This document shows, piece by piece, positions 46,213 to 57,916 of a DNA stretch of 64,000 bases. The notes below the pieces were generated by a model. It ran no database searches. It was not told where the DNA came from and saw only the letters and a program-made list of their open reading frames with translations. Made by a program: the position numbers and the translations under genes. The first letter of the stretch is position 1; each line of letters opens with the position of its first letter. The stretch is taken from NCBI GenBank assembly GCA_001466705.2, contig LATX02000251.1:1-64000 (forward strand), read 5' to 3'. The DNA comes from Moniliophthora roreri (lineage: Eukaryota; Basidiomycota; Agaricomycetes; Agaricales; Marasmiaceae).

Positions 46213-47558
46213 ACTATACTAGTACATATGGAATGTAATCGGCAAGATGACATATTCTTTTGAGTTATGGTTCCTAGGCAGTTGGACGTAGGACATCAGC
46301 GGACTAAGGAAATGAGGCCCACTAAATAGCTCGGCTTTGAAAGTAGAACCAGGAGAACCGTACATATACATGTACATAATGTTGCAAGAGAAGGCCGTCT
46401 CCAGCCCAAGATGGAATTCCAAAAGTGGTTGTACGTCTCCTTTACCCGCATCTAATTCGTGCTTATCCGCATGTATTGAAGAGGAATCGACGGCCTTCAG
46501 GTTGACTATGAATGGACAGCAAGTGACTCGGTTGTTCTAGCCGGGAGAATTAGTTTTCCCGCACAGTCCCGTTGAGACCGGCTTTTGGATAGCTCACGTC
46601 GAAGTTATTGTCAGCTATCCATTTTGATGATCACAGTGATAACATACCTTTCAGACGGTTTTCAATCTCGGCCAAAGCTTCCACCTTTAGCTCCCAAGAT
46701 CCCAATACAGCCAGTCGCAATAAATTCAACAACAGTGCATTTCTTAATGTCAGCATACTGGATCCGGAGAGCGAATCGAATGAAACCGACCAACCTAGAG
46801 ACTCGGAAGCCCACCACTCGAGTATGCGTATCAAAAGTGAACCAATACCCGCGTGCGGTGTTGCACAAATGATTCAGGTTTGCCATGAATTTTTTGAAGA
46901 TAGAACGGCGGAGGTGATCAAACGGAATGGAGCGAATGCCTGAGTAGCGAATCCGAGAGGCTGCGAGTAGTAGGGTCCTTCTACACCTTGATTTGATTTG
47001 ACCCGGTGTGAGTCACCCTGAACCAGGATCAAATATGCAGTCCCATAGGATCTAAAGCAAAGGAGGTAACACCTAGTTAGTCAAACTTCGATAGTAGATG
47101 ATATACCTTAAGACAGTTTTCAGTATCACGACGATCCTCAGCCGTAGTCGTTCCTTTGGGTCCTGCACTCAAGTCGGATAGGTGGAAGAATTAACAAAGC
47201 ACCTAGCGATGCTCATCGCTCAACTGTTGAATAACCTGTCACGTATCAATTGCAGGAGATCTTGAGAGTGAACCCCACATACCGAAGAAATTTCCATAGC
47301 ACGTATTCTGATGAACGCTAACCGGAGGGCAGCAACGACTCGGGCCTCTGATTCTGCGGACGGGATATATGAGTCGCCTAGAGGAGACTACGGACAGGAC
47401 GGGTTTCGTTATAGGAATGGCATCCCGACTCCAAGTCATGCGGAACAAGTTTAACCATAACCACCATGAAGCCTGCAGACTGCCGCTACGGTAAGCATGT
47501 TGCTTCCTATTCTCGCGTTCTGAATCTCTAATGAACCAAATTTAAGCTATAATCTGTT
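46213..47558. other. No supportable gene
   Basis: Short open frames exist on both strands (the longest is about 110 codons near 46608-46943, without a good ATG), but none shows a domain, a splice pattern or a counterpart elsewhere. I see no tRNA-like or repeat structure. Confidence 0.4.
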
Positions 47559-49382
47559 ATGCCAGGAAGCAGCGACGTACCAACCTCCGTCTCTTGCCAG
47601 CACTGCCGAAACGTATGCGACTTCACACCCCCGAGTCAGTCACTGCAACCAACAGTGGACATTCAAGCCCTTCGGTCAAACTCTCTGCCATCAGAGGCAC
47701 AGGTTGCTGAAGCACTTGCGCATTCGGAGGTCGAAGAGGCTGAATTGACGCGTTGCAGGGAGGAAATTAGACGCGTCCGTCACGTTCTAGCGCAGCTGGA
47801 AAAACACGAGGATGCTCTCAACCAACGTATTCAACAACGACGAAGCTGGTTAGCTCCTATTCGAAAGCTCCCAGTCGAGGCTTTGGAGATGATATATCGA
47901 TGATACTTGCAAGCGTGTGTCTGGGGAATGATCCTGACGAGTACTCGCTCGTTATCTATTCTGATGACCCTCCTATGTCGAGCTCGGACTCGGAGTTGGA
48001 AGATGATGAATTCAAGATGATGAAGCGAACAAGTGCGTCGACCTGCATCTTGTCACTATTGGAGCAAAGTCGTCACCTCATCCGCCCGTCTCTGGTCATC
48101 AATCAGCATTGATGTAACCAAGATAGACGAAAAACATGCAGCTCTGGTCAAGCTCTATCTCAAAAATTCGGGACAACATTCGCTAAACATCGATCTCTGG
48201 GAACATGTCGATTATAAGTGGTCGGACTATGAGGAGATTGGGGATGCACATGATGCCCTTGGAGAAACAGGTTTCAGCGTCTTTTGCTCTTTGATGCAAG
48301 AGATCTATCGTTGTGCAGAGTTTCGCTATTCTTACCCAGATAATCTCATCGCTTTACTCGATCCAGAAGACATGAATATAGAAGAAAATGGGTTCCCTCT
48401 CCTATCGTCATTTTACGATCATAGAGACACCAATACCATCGCTTCGAACGCTCAGTGGTTCTGGAAGTCCATCAAGGCGGCACCCATCAAACATCTGAGC
48501 CTCTACACATTCGGAAGGTTGGATTATCTCCCATGCAATCACATCCAGTCTCTAGTGATCCAAAACCCAGACCACTGGTCTCTTCTTCTCAATTTCCTCG
48601 CTCGTCTACCTCGACTCGAAAGCCTCACACTGCAACGCCTCGAGCATCGGGAGTTCGATCAATCACCCCCATTTCGTCCCATCATATTACCGCAACTTCG
48701 AGATTTGGTCATTACGACTGAATGGAAGCCACCAGTGCTGGACCCTCTCTTCGCCGCCCTCGCTTTACCGGCGCTCTCTTCCTTGAAGTTAACCGCAGGA
48801 GGAGATATGTTCCTTTACAGGGGTTTCGCAGCGGAACCCTGGGACCTCTCTGTCGCCTTTTCCCCGATGCTTCGACACTCTTCGTCTCCCTTGAGAGAGG
48901 TTGAGTTGCACCTTCCTATATCCACCATATCTGCTACTGCAGCAACCGGGATGTTACGAGTCTTGCCAAACCTCACTCATTTGACGCTGGAGTACAGAGT
49001 GACACAGACAGAACCATCGGTTATACCAGTCCTCTGCTCCCAGATGCAACCCACCCACAATGTAGACAAGACCTCCGAATCGGAGATCCTTTTGCCATGT
49101 TTGCAGCATCTCGCATTTTACGAATTTTGGAACGAAGGGTGTGATGCGGATAGATGTATCAGTACCACGGGGCACTTCTTGGACATGGTGGAAGCTAGGA
49201 AGCAGGAAAGCGGATTGCTGCAGGATGTTTCGCTGGTTTTCTACAAAGATGGACAATGCGACAAGCCTCCACTGTCATTGCCTGAAGGTTTGGCCAGCAG
49301 GGTGACAACGCTCAAAGCGACTGGCATCCAGAGGTGCCACATTCGCTTACCGACATACTTATGGGTAGAGGTGGAGATATGA
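47559..49382 (+). pseudogene. F-box protein pseudogene with two frameshifts
   Basis: The start (ATG 47559) leads through a Cys-containing N-terminus, then a coiled coil (EEIRRVRHVLAQLEKHEDALNQRI), then the F-box start SWLAPIRKLPVEALEMIYR. The frame then ends at 47901. The continuation is in another frame (ILASVCLGNDPDEYSLVIYSDD, to about 48050). It shifts again to WSKVVTSSARLWSSISIDV and runs openly to 49382, with LRR-like blocks (LPRLESLTLQRL, LPQLRDLVITT, LPALSSLKLTAGG, LPNLTHLTLEYRV). No GT/AG intron explains the two shifts. The F-box motif itself is split, so function is unlikely unless these are sequence errors. Confidence 0.75.
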
Positions 49383-49833
49383 TTGAAAGCCGCGTCCGCG
49401 AGATACCCGGTGCCCGTGGACCCTTGCCTTACAATTCATTTGTTAAAGCGCAACTTTTGGCCCTCCTCGAGGAAGTTGATGTGTCTAACATGTATAATTT
49501 TGCTTAAATGTAGCTTAGTCTCACTTTAACCTGACACCATATCCAGGTAATTCCATACGTCGGTACCTTCTACTTCCATGGACTTCTCCCATTGATAGCT
49601 TCCCTTCCGTGCTCCCATTATCAAATATTCCTAGGCGTCATACGAATTCGCCGACTCGGAGGACCAAGCCGAGCATTCTTCGTATGAGCCCTGAGGCCTG
49701 AGGTTTGAGGCCCGAGAGGAAACGCCACCTCGCCTGAAGGGGGGGGGCCATCGGAGCCGTTCACAATACACGAGTCGCATCTACGGGCGCCTATTTGCTC
49801 GAGCTTTCTCTTCTCGCCGCCAGTGGGCACACG
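49383..49833. other. Intergenic, no gene
   Basis: This stretch holds the 3' flank of the F-box pseudogene and the presumed promoter of the alkyltransferase-like gene. A run of nine G lies at about 49739-49747. No reading frame is supportable. Confidence 0.4.
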
Positions 49834-50217
49834 ATGGACACGGCCGAATTCCACGCAGCAGTCTACGACACTGTTCGTCTCATTCCTCATGGCAAAGTCA
49901 CCAGTTATGGACATATTGCCAAACTCGTCGGGATGCCTAATCATTCGCGGCACGTTGGGCAGGGTAAGGCAGCGTGTCCTACTAATGTCTTCATTTGGCC
50001 TGACAGTCTTTCCAAATTTCTAGCCCTGAAATCCCTTGTCGACGAGACAGTGCCCTGGCAACGTGTAATTGGTTCATCTGGAACCATCTCTTCCCGTGGA
50101 CCAGGAACGAACGGTGCGCAGCGTCAGAAAGAGGGATTAGAAGCTGAGGGTGTTGAGGTGTCTGATAGTTTGAGGGTCGATTTAGCGATGTATGGATGGT
50201 TTCCGGATACTGTATGA
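49834..50217 (+). CDS. Alkyltransferase-like protein (Atl1-type)
   Basis: There are two exons, 49834-49963 and 50024-50217, with a GT/AG intron of 60 bp. Splicing joins HVGQ to ALKSLVDE in frame; the product is about 107 residues, the size of yeast Atl1. It matches the DNA-binding domain of O6-alkylguanine transferases (VYDTVRLIPHGKVTSYGHIAKLVGMPNHSRHVG ... ISSRGPGTNGAQRQKEGLEAEGV). The catalytic PCHRV motif is replaced by PWQRV, so there is no acceptor Cys. This is the hallmark of alkyltransferase-like proteins, which bind O6-alkylguanine and hand the lesion to nucleotide excision repair. The start is the ATG at 49834, directly before AEFHAAVYD. Confidence 0.9.
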   Translation: MDTAEFHAAVYDTVRLIPHGKVTSYGHIAKLVGMPNHSRHVGQGKAACPTNVFIWPDSLSKFLALKSLVDETVPWQRVIGSSGTISSRGPGTNGAQRQKEGLEAEGVEVSDSLRVDLAMYGWFPDTV

Positions 50218-50439
50218 GCTACTCGCTTCTCCTGTCACTACTGTCATTAGCAGACGCAGAAAACAAAACTACTTTTGGAATTGACAAGAGGTGTCCAGGA
50301 TGATCCCGTGCGCCCGTCTCTTTCGGGTCTCACGGGTATACATAAATTGAGCGGGTGAAGCAGAAATGGCATGGTTCGAGGTAAGCAATGTATTTTAGCA
50401 TCCTTCTCCACGCTTCTCTCTCTCATTCCCAGCCACAGC

Positions 50440-51102
50440 ATGCCCTTACCCCAGGAGTTGGTCGATGATATCGTGACCTATGTCGCCTGGACACACCCTG
50501 AAAGCCTCCCGCGATGCGCACTGACTGCCCGCGCATTCCTACGTATCTCCCAACTACACATATTCAACAATATCTCCCTCCCAAATCCCAACCGGACGAC
50601 CAAATTCTCTCGTCTGTTAGCCGACTCACCGCACCTGGGAAAATTGGTTAAACATCTTCATTTCGGATACCAACTTGACGCGAGTCCATCTATTGATGAA
50701 CATCTACTTTCCCTCGACACATTAACACTCTTCACCACACTCGATCTATCCGTCCTCGCCCGTCTACCGTCCCTCCTACCACCCAATTTCCGCTCTCCAC
50801 AGAAATTAACCGTCCGCGTCTCTTCGACCCTCGAAGTAATCTACTGCGTCTTCGACCAATATCCATGGCCGGATTTGGATTCATTAGATTCCTTAGGTCG
50901 GTTGGAGCTAAAGATCGAGATTACACCGGACGCAGTGAGGGATGAAGATTACCCCAAATTCTTGCCGGGTTATATTATACAGCAATGTTTTCCGAAGCGT
51001 TTAGGAAGAGGTAGAGGGCTGGTTATTGAGCAGGTTACGTTGGGTGAAGAGGAGATGTATGTGTTTGATCTGAAGAAGAAGGCGTGGAGGATCAAATACT
51101 AG
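50440..51102 (+). CDS. Short F-box-like protein
   Basis: An uninterrupted frame of 220 codons. It starts MPLPQELVDDIVTYVAW, an F-box-like start typical of agaric proteins, followed by LPRCALTARAFLRISQLHIFNNISL. After that come weak LRR-like segments (LGKLVKHLHFGYQL, LGRLELKIEI). An upstream in-frame ATG at 50371 would add 23 residues but contains a GTAAG donor-like site, so the 50440 start is preferred. It is shorter than usual for the family (often 400-500 residues), so it may be a truncated but open copy. The neighbouring F-box genes at 44368 and 47559 are on the same strand. Confidence 0.65.
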   Translation: MPLPQELVDDIVTYVAWTHPESLPRCALTARAFLRISQLHIFNNISLPNPNRTTKFSRLLADSPHLGKLVKHLHFGYQLDASPSIDEHLLSLDTLTLFTTLDLSVLARLPSLLPPNFRSPQKLTVRVSSTLEVIYCVFDQYPWPDLDSLDSLGRLELKIEITPDAVRDEDYPKFLPGYIIQQCFPKRLGRGRGLVIEQVTLGEEEMYVFDLKKKAWRIKY

Positions 51103-51168
51103 CTTGAAATACGGATTCACTATGTATTTATACACCCCACGGCCGCATTGCTATGCCACTTGCACTCC

Positions 51169-52922
51169 CTACGATCTCTCAACCTGCACGTACTCAAAAT
51201 TCGCATCAACTCCTGGCATCGGTAACCCAGTTCCCGTACTGAATAAGCCGAAATGAGCTCCGACAAAGTTTTGCCATCCCTCAACATGTGCCTGCAGCCA
51301 CTGATTCCCTACACTCGTTAGCCACGTCCACTTACCTTCTTCGGTAGAGAAACCTAATTTGTATCCCTCGGGTAGCGCTTCTATACCCAGCGTCATACCA
51401 TCCTCACTTGGCAAATTGTGATACGTAGTATTTAGAGCGGCGAGTGGACCGGTCCTCGTCTCCGTATACAACACTGTTGCATTCGTATCGGGACGTATCG
51501 TTATACCGATCTCATTATGATACCATGTTGATAAGAACACGGTGAGGCCTGCCTTATGTAGGTGAGACGTTGGCGTGAACCGGAGCTATTTGTGTGGCGT
51601 TAGTGGACTACAAAATGTAAAGGTGCCTACGAAAGACGTACCTTACTTGACCAAATTGCACTCAAATCAACCTGTTTCCTAAAGAACGCTGCAGGCGTCT
51701 CTCGATCCGATAGCGTGTAAATATTTCCCTTGAGCCTCAAACCACCTCCTTCGACGAATCGATGAAAAGCCTTATACGGCGTGCGCTGCGTATAATACTC
51801 TTTATCTGTGAAGTTTCCCTCAAATCCATCACGCCAAATAGTCGGTCTATCCAATTCATAAAGCCCCGGCATCTGCTCCTCAATAGGCTTTCCATCATTA
51901 ACAATCAGCCAACCATCCTCATCCCACCTCGCCCCTGCCAAGAATGTTTCTCTACCCAGCTGATTCTTCCCTGTTGCATTCGTCGGATTCTGCTGCCTCG
52001 TCCCCAGGAAGACGGTAAACCACTTTCCGTCAGGCGTCGAAACGAAATCCGCGTGGCCAGTGCTCAACACAGGCAGGCTGAGGTTGGCACCGTTAAATAT
52101 GATTGGATTGTGTGGGTTCGCTTCCCAGCCATCTTCCTCAGGAACTTTGGGTGTTGGGGGTTGAGGTGTAGGTGGGAAGACGGGTGAACGATAATGCATA
52201 ACGCGGTGTTGAACGTCTGTTCCTGCGTCTGCTGTGATGAGGTGGTAATATCCATTGTAAAAGAAGATATGTGCGCCTTCGGTGAGCTTTGGTGTTCCGT
52301 CTGGTAAAGGACTTTGGTGTAGGAACCTGCTTGGTGTCAAGGAGTCACCCGTAGCCAGATCGATTTCCGTCGTCCACAGAGCAAAGTATCCCGAGTTGGG
52401 GTAACCAAATGCACCAGAGCCTTGGGTCGTGGTGAGGTACGTCTTACCTGTGGACGAGTCGAAAAACAAGTCCGGGTCGAAGCCTGCTTGGTCAACATAG
52501 ATGGGGTCGGACCACGCGCTATCATCCCATGGATCCTTTGTGGACACGTACAGAGACCTCGGGGAGTAGGTAATGTTATCTGGTGGATTGATCATGTTGA
52601 ACACCGTTGTGATGAGGTAAAATGTCTCCGTATCTTCGTGGTACCTCAACGTGGGAGCAAATACACCCCCAGAGGGTGCCGTGCCACGTAAATCGAGCTG
52701 GGAAGGACAGTTGAGGGCGTGTGAAATGACAGTCCATGAGATGAGGTCGGTCGAGTGATAGATGGGTACACCAGGGAAGAACTCGAATGTACTTGTTGCG
52801 AGAAAGTAGTCGCTTCCGACACGCAAGATTGTGGGGTCAGGGTTGAAGCCTGGGAGTATGGGGTTGGTAAAGGCGGTGACTTGAGTTACAAGAAATAGGA
52901 GGACAACCGCCAGTAGCTGCAT
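51169..52922 (-). CDS. Secreted GH43 glycosidase (beta-xylosidase / arabinofuranosidase type)
   Basis: There are two exons, 52922-51642 and 51585-51169, with a GT/AG intron in phase 0; about 565 codons. A hydrophobic signal peptide (MQLLAVVLLFLVTQVTA) precedes the mature start FTNPILPGFNPDP. The five-bladed propeller carries the three GH43 catalytic residues: Asp (general base) in GFNPDPT, Asp (pKa modulator) in GFDPDLFFD, and Glu (acid) in KLTEGAHIFF. The C-terminal part (about residue 380 on) is the beta-sandwich domain seen in xylosidase-type GH43, with WYHNEIGI. Several N-glycosylation sequons are present. It would act extracellularly on xylan or arabinoxylan side chains; exact substrate cannot be read from sequence. 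Confidence 0.9.
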
Positions 52923-54032
52923 TCTGGGTGGTGAAGCCTAAGCGAACTTGGTGTTGTTGGGTTTGTCTCCCGTAGGCAGACTCTGACCACTGCGGACACT
53001 CGTTATCGTTGAGTTGGGGTTTTTAAATGCTACAGCGCCGAGGAATGCCCGGTGACGAAGTCAGTTGACCAGACCACCTTGCTGCCTACGCCGTCCCTGG
53101 CATTGGAAAATATCTGATTGAAAAGCGGTTCAGGCAAAGCTTTAGGCATTGGAGGCTATGAGTAAGCCTAAGAGCCTCACCTTCCTTACTTTGTCCGTTT
53201 GCTCTTTTCCTAGAAACTCGGAGATCATGTACTTTAAGACGTTACATTTTTCGTGCAGATGATATTGGATTCATTGGGGACAGGAAATAGACTAAGACTG
53301 GTTCTGCGTGATGATGGTGGTCTCTGGAAAGGTAGGGGAGCCGGCCGCCGCCCTCATTTGGATTTGGATTCTCAGCTAGCAGAGGGTGGATGCTAATTAC
53401 TACCATCATGACATTCACCCACAGTATTCTAAGACTAGGCCTCAATGAGACACATTGTGAGTATCAATCGAGCTTGTTCGACACTCGCTATACTAAAATT
53501 ATTGAAATCATAGATCATGGTACCAGATCAGAATTGAGAGCGAAGCAAGATTTTTTTCCTCATCAGTGATGCATCGGGCGCAGCTCCCCTTGAAAAGTAT
53601 AGATATAGAAAAGACAGATACGGATGCACCAATCGAGAATAGACGACGTTCTAAGACCCAACTTGCAACGAGGTAGGTGGTTGGCCGAATCTTGTGCATA
53701 ATGAAAAGTAAAATTCTTCTCTAGGAACTCACTCCATACCATTCACCTTCGTTCACCTTCCCAAAGCAACGATCACCCCGGCCATCCTGGACGGATTCAT
53801 TCCAGTTTAGCCCCTCTACTCGATTCAGAAGATCCTACATTCGGTTCATCAATGAATCATCCTCTGGTGTCGAGACCGCGTCTCAATAATACAACGTACC
53901 AGTTCGGTATTGTTACCCTGATGGCGAGTATAAAAAGACGGAAAACGTCTTTGTTGGCTTTCAGGTGCTCAACCTTTCGTCTCCTCAAGAACACCACGGG
54001 CCAAAACAGTTTAGCAGGACAAGGGGTTCATG
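52923..54032. other. Intergenic, no gene
   Basis: This stretch contains the presumed promoter of the GH43 gene (its transcription start side is at the left) and the flank of a monooxygenase pseudogene at the right. Small frames on both strands are not supported by domains or splicing. Confidence 0.4.
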
Positions 54033-55680
54033 AGAAACTCAAAATCATCATTATGGGAGCTAGCTGCTGCATATTGCCTAGAACAGGAAGGGCATGAGGT
54101 CCTGGTTCCCGAGAGCCCCATGGAAATATCGGTGCGGGTATTCAAATCTTGTCAAGTAAGCGAAAGATGCCGGCCATTCACAATCTGACTTCCACTGCAC
54201 TTTCCTTTCCCTTCCCTCTGGTTGCGAAGCTAGGGAAGGGAAGAAGAAGAAGGAGGGACCCTTCTTCTGCAGATATGTCACGTATTCTACGCGGGTGGGG
54301 ACTACAACAGGAAGTAGAACAAGTTCTGAGGAAAGACCAACCCGATTCTTGGTCCTTTTACCGATTGAGTAATTAAAGCAGACACATACGCCCATACAAC
54401 GCCTTCTAATCAGGGATCTTTAATTTAAACCGCGATGGCGAATTACTTGGCAAGGACGTCTTGGGAGATGAAATGGAACGAGCACACGGTTCGCCATGGT
54501 TTTTTGCCATGTTCGTAGGCAATCCTTGTTTCAACAATTGATACTCATAGCGTTTTCTATAGCGAATTGTCCTCTACAGAATGCTACTCTCCCTCGCAAA
54601 GACTTCATGACGCTCAAACCAAAGAGTAAAGTAAAGGCTTTTGATCCATCTATACTCCATGCGTCACATTGGAAAATGGCACCACATATACGGGGGATCT
54701 CATCGTCGGCGCAGACGGTTTACATAGCGTTGTTCGGGATTGTATCGGTTCCGAGATGAAGACACACATAGGCGACATGGCGTACAGGACTCTCCTTTCG
54801 ACAGAGGCCTTCCATTCGGATCCCCTTTTGAGAGATCTCGTCGAGAATCCGCGTATTAGCTGTTGAATTGGACCCAAGAAACATGTCATCGGGTACTGTG
54901 TTGTAGGTATTCTTATGTCATGTTGGCGACGATAACCCACTTCTTGTTATAGCATAGGCGTAAAGAGTATAACATGGTAATGTTGGCACCTGATGCCGAC
55001 ACTGCGAATTCTACAACGAAGCACAAACAGCATTTGCTGACTGGGAACCTCGGTATCTGGGATCTTTAACTCCTCCGTCAGAGACTCGACTGATTTATGG
55101 CGTTTGATAGTATCCAGACACCATACACGTACCGTTATGAAGACAAAGCTGATGGTTTGCGCTCCGCTAAAAACTTGGATTCATCCTAGCGGGAGAGCCA
55201 CTCTACTTGACGATGCTTGCCATCCAATGCTCATTTGTGATCTACCTTGATCGTCCTGCGCGCACTCAACGCCATTTACAGCCTTATCGAGTACAGGGCG
55301 CTGCCATGGCCATGGGTGTTGACGCGCATCCTTATTCTTCCTTAAATCTAACCCTTGGCTGTCTCCCTAGATCGAAGACGCTGCCATCCTCGGAAATCTC
55401 TTTGTACGTCTGACGCATCGCTCTCAGATATCCACGCTGCTCTAATTGTATGGGGAAGTTCGACGTGATCGTGCTACAGCTGTCTAAATGGCGTCTTTAG
55501 ACAATCGTCACCTGTTTCACATGGAGGATGGCCCGAAGCAGGAAACGAGAGAACTTGGGATGCGTATAGGCTTGCCTGGTGCTACGCCGTGGTCTGACAG
55601 GGATAAGACTGCGAGTTTACTTGGGTACGGCACTGATCAGGTCACTGAGAGCTGGTGAACTGCACACGAACGTTGATCTA
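54033..55680 (+). pseudogene. FAD-dependent monooxygenase (salicylate hydroxylase-like), wrecked
   Basis: Pieces of one family occur in order but in changing frames. LKIIIMGA (54041) is followed by a deletion of the GxGxxG loop, then AAAYCLEQEGHEVLV. MSRILRGWGL follows at about 54277. GDLIVGADGLHSVVRDCIG, the DG motif of class A flavin monooxygenases, is at about 54680. DDACHPML / YRVQGAAMAM, with the GD-type FAD ribityl motif, is at 55207-55310. EDAAILGNLFVRL follows an intron-like gap, and the C-terminal block FHMEDGPKQETREL is at about 55520. The Rossmann loop is lost and many frameshifts and stops are present. Confidence 0.75.
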
Positions 55681-55900
55681 GCTCTTTACTTTTGGTCTGC
55701 GCATGCCAAAGCAAACACACGCACAAGAGACGAGACGAACATAAAACCGAGATTTGGTGGTACCTAAAATGATACAAGTTTATGATGCCTCCATGTTTAT
55801 AGTTGTACACTACCGTACTGTACTTACTAATTATAATGATATAACAACAAAAATATGCTTTCAGCGATATACAATAGTTGAATCCCGCCCACGAACCCTA

Positions 55901-56080
55901 TATAGTTGACTCTTATAACCCATACACCTGATAGCCCATACTCTCCAATATCCCATAACTTTGGAGTATCCACAAACCTGTGTTTTGGCTGTGAAATGCT
56001 CTCTGAAAATCCATACTCTCCGATAACCCATCCGTTTTGGTGTCCACCGAGGAGTATGGGTTATGACAGAGTTGACTGTA
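55901..56080. mobile_element. pogo/Tc1-like MITE, about 180 bp
   Basis: The ends TATAGTTGACTCTTATAACC and (reverse) TACAGTCAACTCTGTCATAA form an inverted repeat of about 28 bp bounded by TA, as expected for TA-targeting mariner/pogo elements. The inside repeats a CCCATACTCTCC-type motif several times. There is no coding capacity. It sits between the monooxygenase pseudogene and the 3' end of the DUF6533-type gene. Confidence 0.65.
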
Positions 56081-56104
56081 TCTACATTTTGTTGTCCTTC
56101 ATAC

Positions 56105-56873
56105 TTATCGCTCTCCAAACCACGATCTTGAATGATGAGGTCGATGATCCACCCGAGTTTCCGAATCCGACAAATCGACGTCTGTAAGTGTCCCTATTTC
56201 AAAGCTGATAGCCTCCGTGAACTCAACGCCGCTCGTCTGAATTAGAGAACTGCCAGCTTGAGGTGTTGGTGCAAAGTCGAGACCTGTACGCGTGTGTGAG
56301 GTGTCCAAATGTCCTGCGAGTACGGCGTCTTGTCTAAGATGAAGCATCATTCTGCCGGTGAGTATGGAGTGCAGTACGGGTTGTAACCTGCCGGTATGAT
56401 TCGCGTTAGTCGGTCCCTGAGCGAGGAGACGTATGGCAGATACGTACGGCGCCAGGAGGTTGATATAGTCCGACTAGGGCAACCGAGTGAGCGCTTGAAG
56501 TTACATATTTTAAAGACCTACCGGTGCCTGGTATCGAATTATTATATTCGCGGTGGAGCTTGCTGTACCAAAATGTCAAACCGGAATCCAGAGAGGCTGA
56601 TTGAAAGGACGTGCCCAGAATGAAACAGTTGTATGATAGACCTGTACAAACATTAGCCTTATCCGCAGGTTTGGTAACCTAAAACCCACCGTCAGCAAAG
56701 AATACGTTGATAAACGACGAGCTGCCAGGTTCACGCCCTTCCATTTGGTATAAGCTGTAAGTGACAAATGTCGCCGAGAGCACAGGCCAAACTCACAATG
56801 TCCGATGGCTTTGATCAATGTCAGGATGAGCAACACTGTCAACAGTTTTGTGGGTCAAACTCTGAACGGAAAT

Positions 56874-56914
<41 letters not shown>

Positions 56915-57916
56915 GGAATTCTCACCAGTCTCGTAGGCAACCAAAACCATATAGGCGACAGAAAGCGCATTGGAGCCAGCAAAATAAGGGGGGCATACGC
57001 CATATGCCCCATACAATGCTTCTCCAAAAGCTGGACGAGCACAGTCTATTTTGAGCATAAGGAGTATCATAACAGACAAGAGACATACGATTCTGTCCAA
57101 CCTGAACCCTTGCCACCGTGACTACCGCCACTAGCACAAGTCCGATGAAGATGACTACTAATGAGATAGCCACCTTTCTGTTTCGAGCCCATATCGCCAT
57201 TACCCGTAATGTGAGTATAACTGGACGCAAAAGATTCAGCGCGCGTGCGCTAAAAGGACTCATATCGTCGCGTACTTTCTGCAATTACAATGTCCGCCAC
57301 GTTGAAGTCTAATTTCAGGTCAGTCCCATGTATGCATCGTTACACACGAGTACGCACAAACAGCTGCCTGCGTCCATCTTGCGCAGCTCGGTAAGGATGC
57401 TGAACGTATCATATCAACCTATCATGGATTCTGAGTGAGTGAGTTTGGGTTTAGGAAGAGATTGCGTACGTGTAAAGTGAGGAATGTTCCAATGAACGGC
57501 ATATAACGCGTGATAAAGAAGAGTGCTCGACCTAAGCTCCATGGCGTTCTGTCCCACACGAATCGGATTTCCCGACCTATTCAGATTTCGAGGTGGATAA
57601 ATATGAGTGGGAGAATGCGGGTTTTACAGTGGACTTGCCGATGGTGAGGAGGTAATCGTAAAACTGGAACATGGTTTCAAAATCGAGGGATACTCAATGA
57701 ACGTATGGACACACACCAAAAGAGCGATGCTAGCATCTGCGCAGATTCACGCAGTATTAGAACCATCTTGTACATTTAAAGCGGTGAATACAACTGACAC
57801 TCGATATGCTAAATCACCGAATCAGCCTCTTTGAACAAGAATGCACAACAAATACATACCACCACAACATGGAGTGCCTCCATGTAATGCAACAATGCCT
57901 GGGCATCCTCTATCAT
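56105..57916 (-). CDS. DUF6533-type seven-helix membrane protein
   Basis: A multi-exon minus-strand gene. Exon 1 is 57916-57860 (MIEDAQALLHYMEALHVVV). Exon 2 is only 25 nt (57663-57639, FYDYLLTI). Exon 3 starts at 57576 (REIRFVWDRTPWSLGRALFFITRYMPFIGTFLTL). The following exons read DAGSCLC, then VILTLRVMAIWARNRKVAISLVVIFIGLVL (helices 3-4), then DCARPAFGEALYGAYGVCPPYF (a Cys-containing loop) with SVAYMVLVAYETG, then VLLILTLIKAIGH. The last exons read KWKGREPGSSSFINVFFADG and SILTGRMMLHLR with an acidic tail. This order of YDYLL, W.LGR.LFF..RYMPF and LR.WAIW.RN is the agaric DUF6533 pattern. Intron 2 is GC-AG. Function is unknown; it probably sits in the plasma membrane or ER. The exact borders of the last exons are uncertain. 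Confidence 0.75.
56876..56912. repeat. 37-bp poly(A) run (poly(T) in gene sense)
   Basis: It is the longest homopolymer in the window. On the coding strand of the DUF6533-type gene it is a poly(T) tract inside an intron, about 40 bp before the acceptor. It could be a retroposed poly(A) tail or slippage. Length is likely inaccurate. Confidence 0.8.

Noticed and set aside
46608..46943. A 111-codon plus-strand gene
   Set aside because: It has no good ATG, no domain, no splice support and no paralogue.
47900..48112. Separate 70-codon gene
   Set aside because: Its first 50 residues continue the F-box protein after a frameshift, so it is part of the pseudogene.
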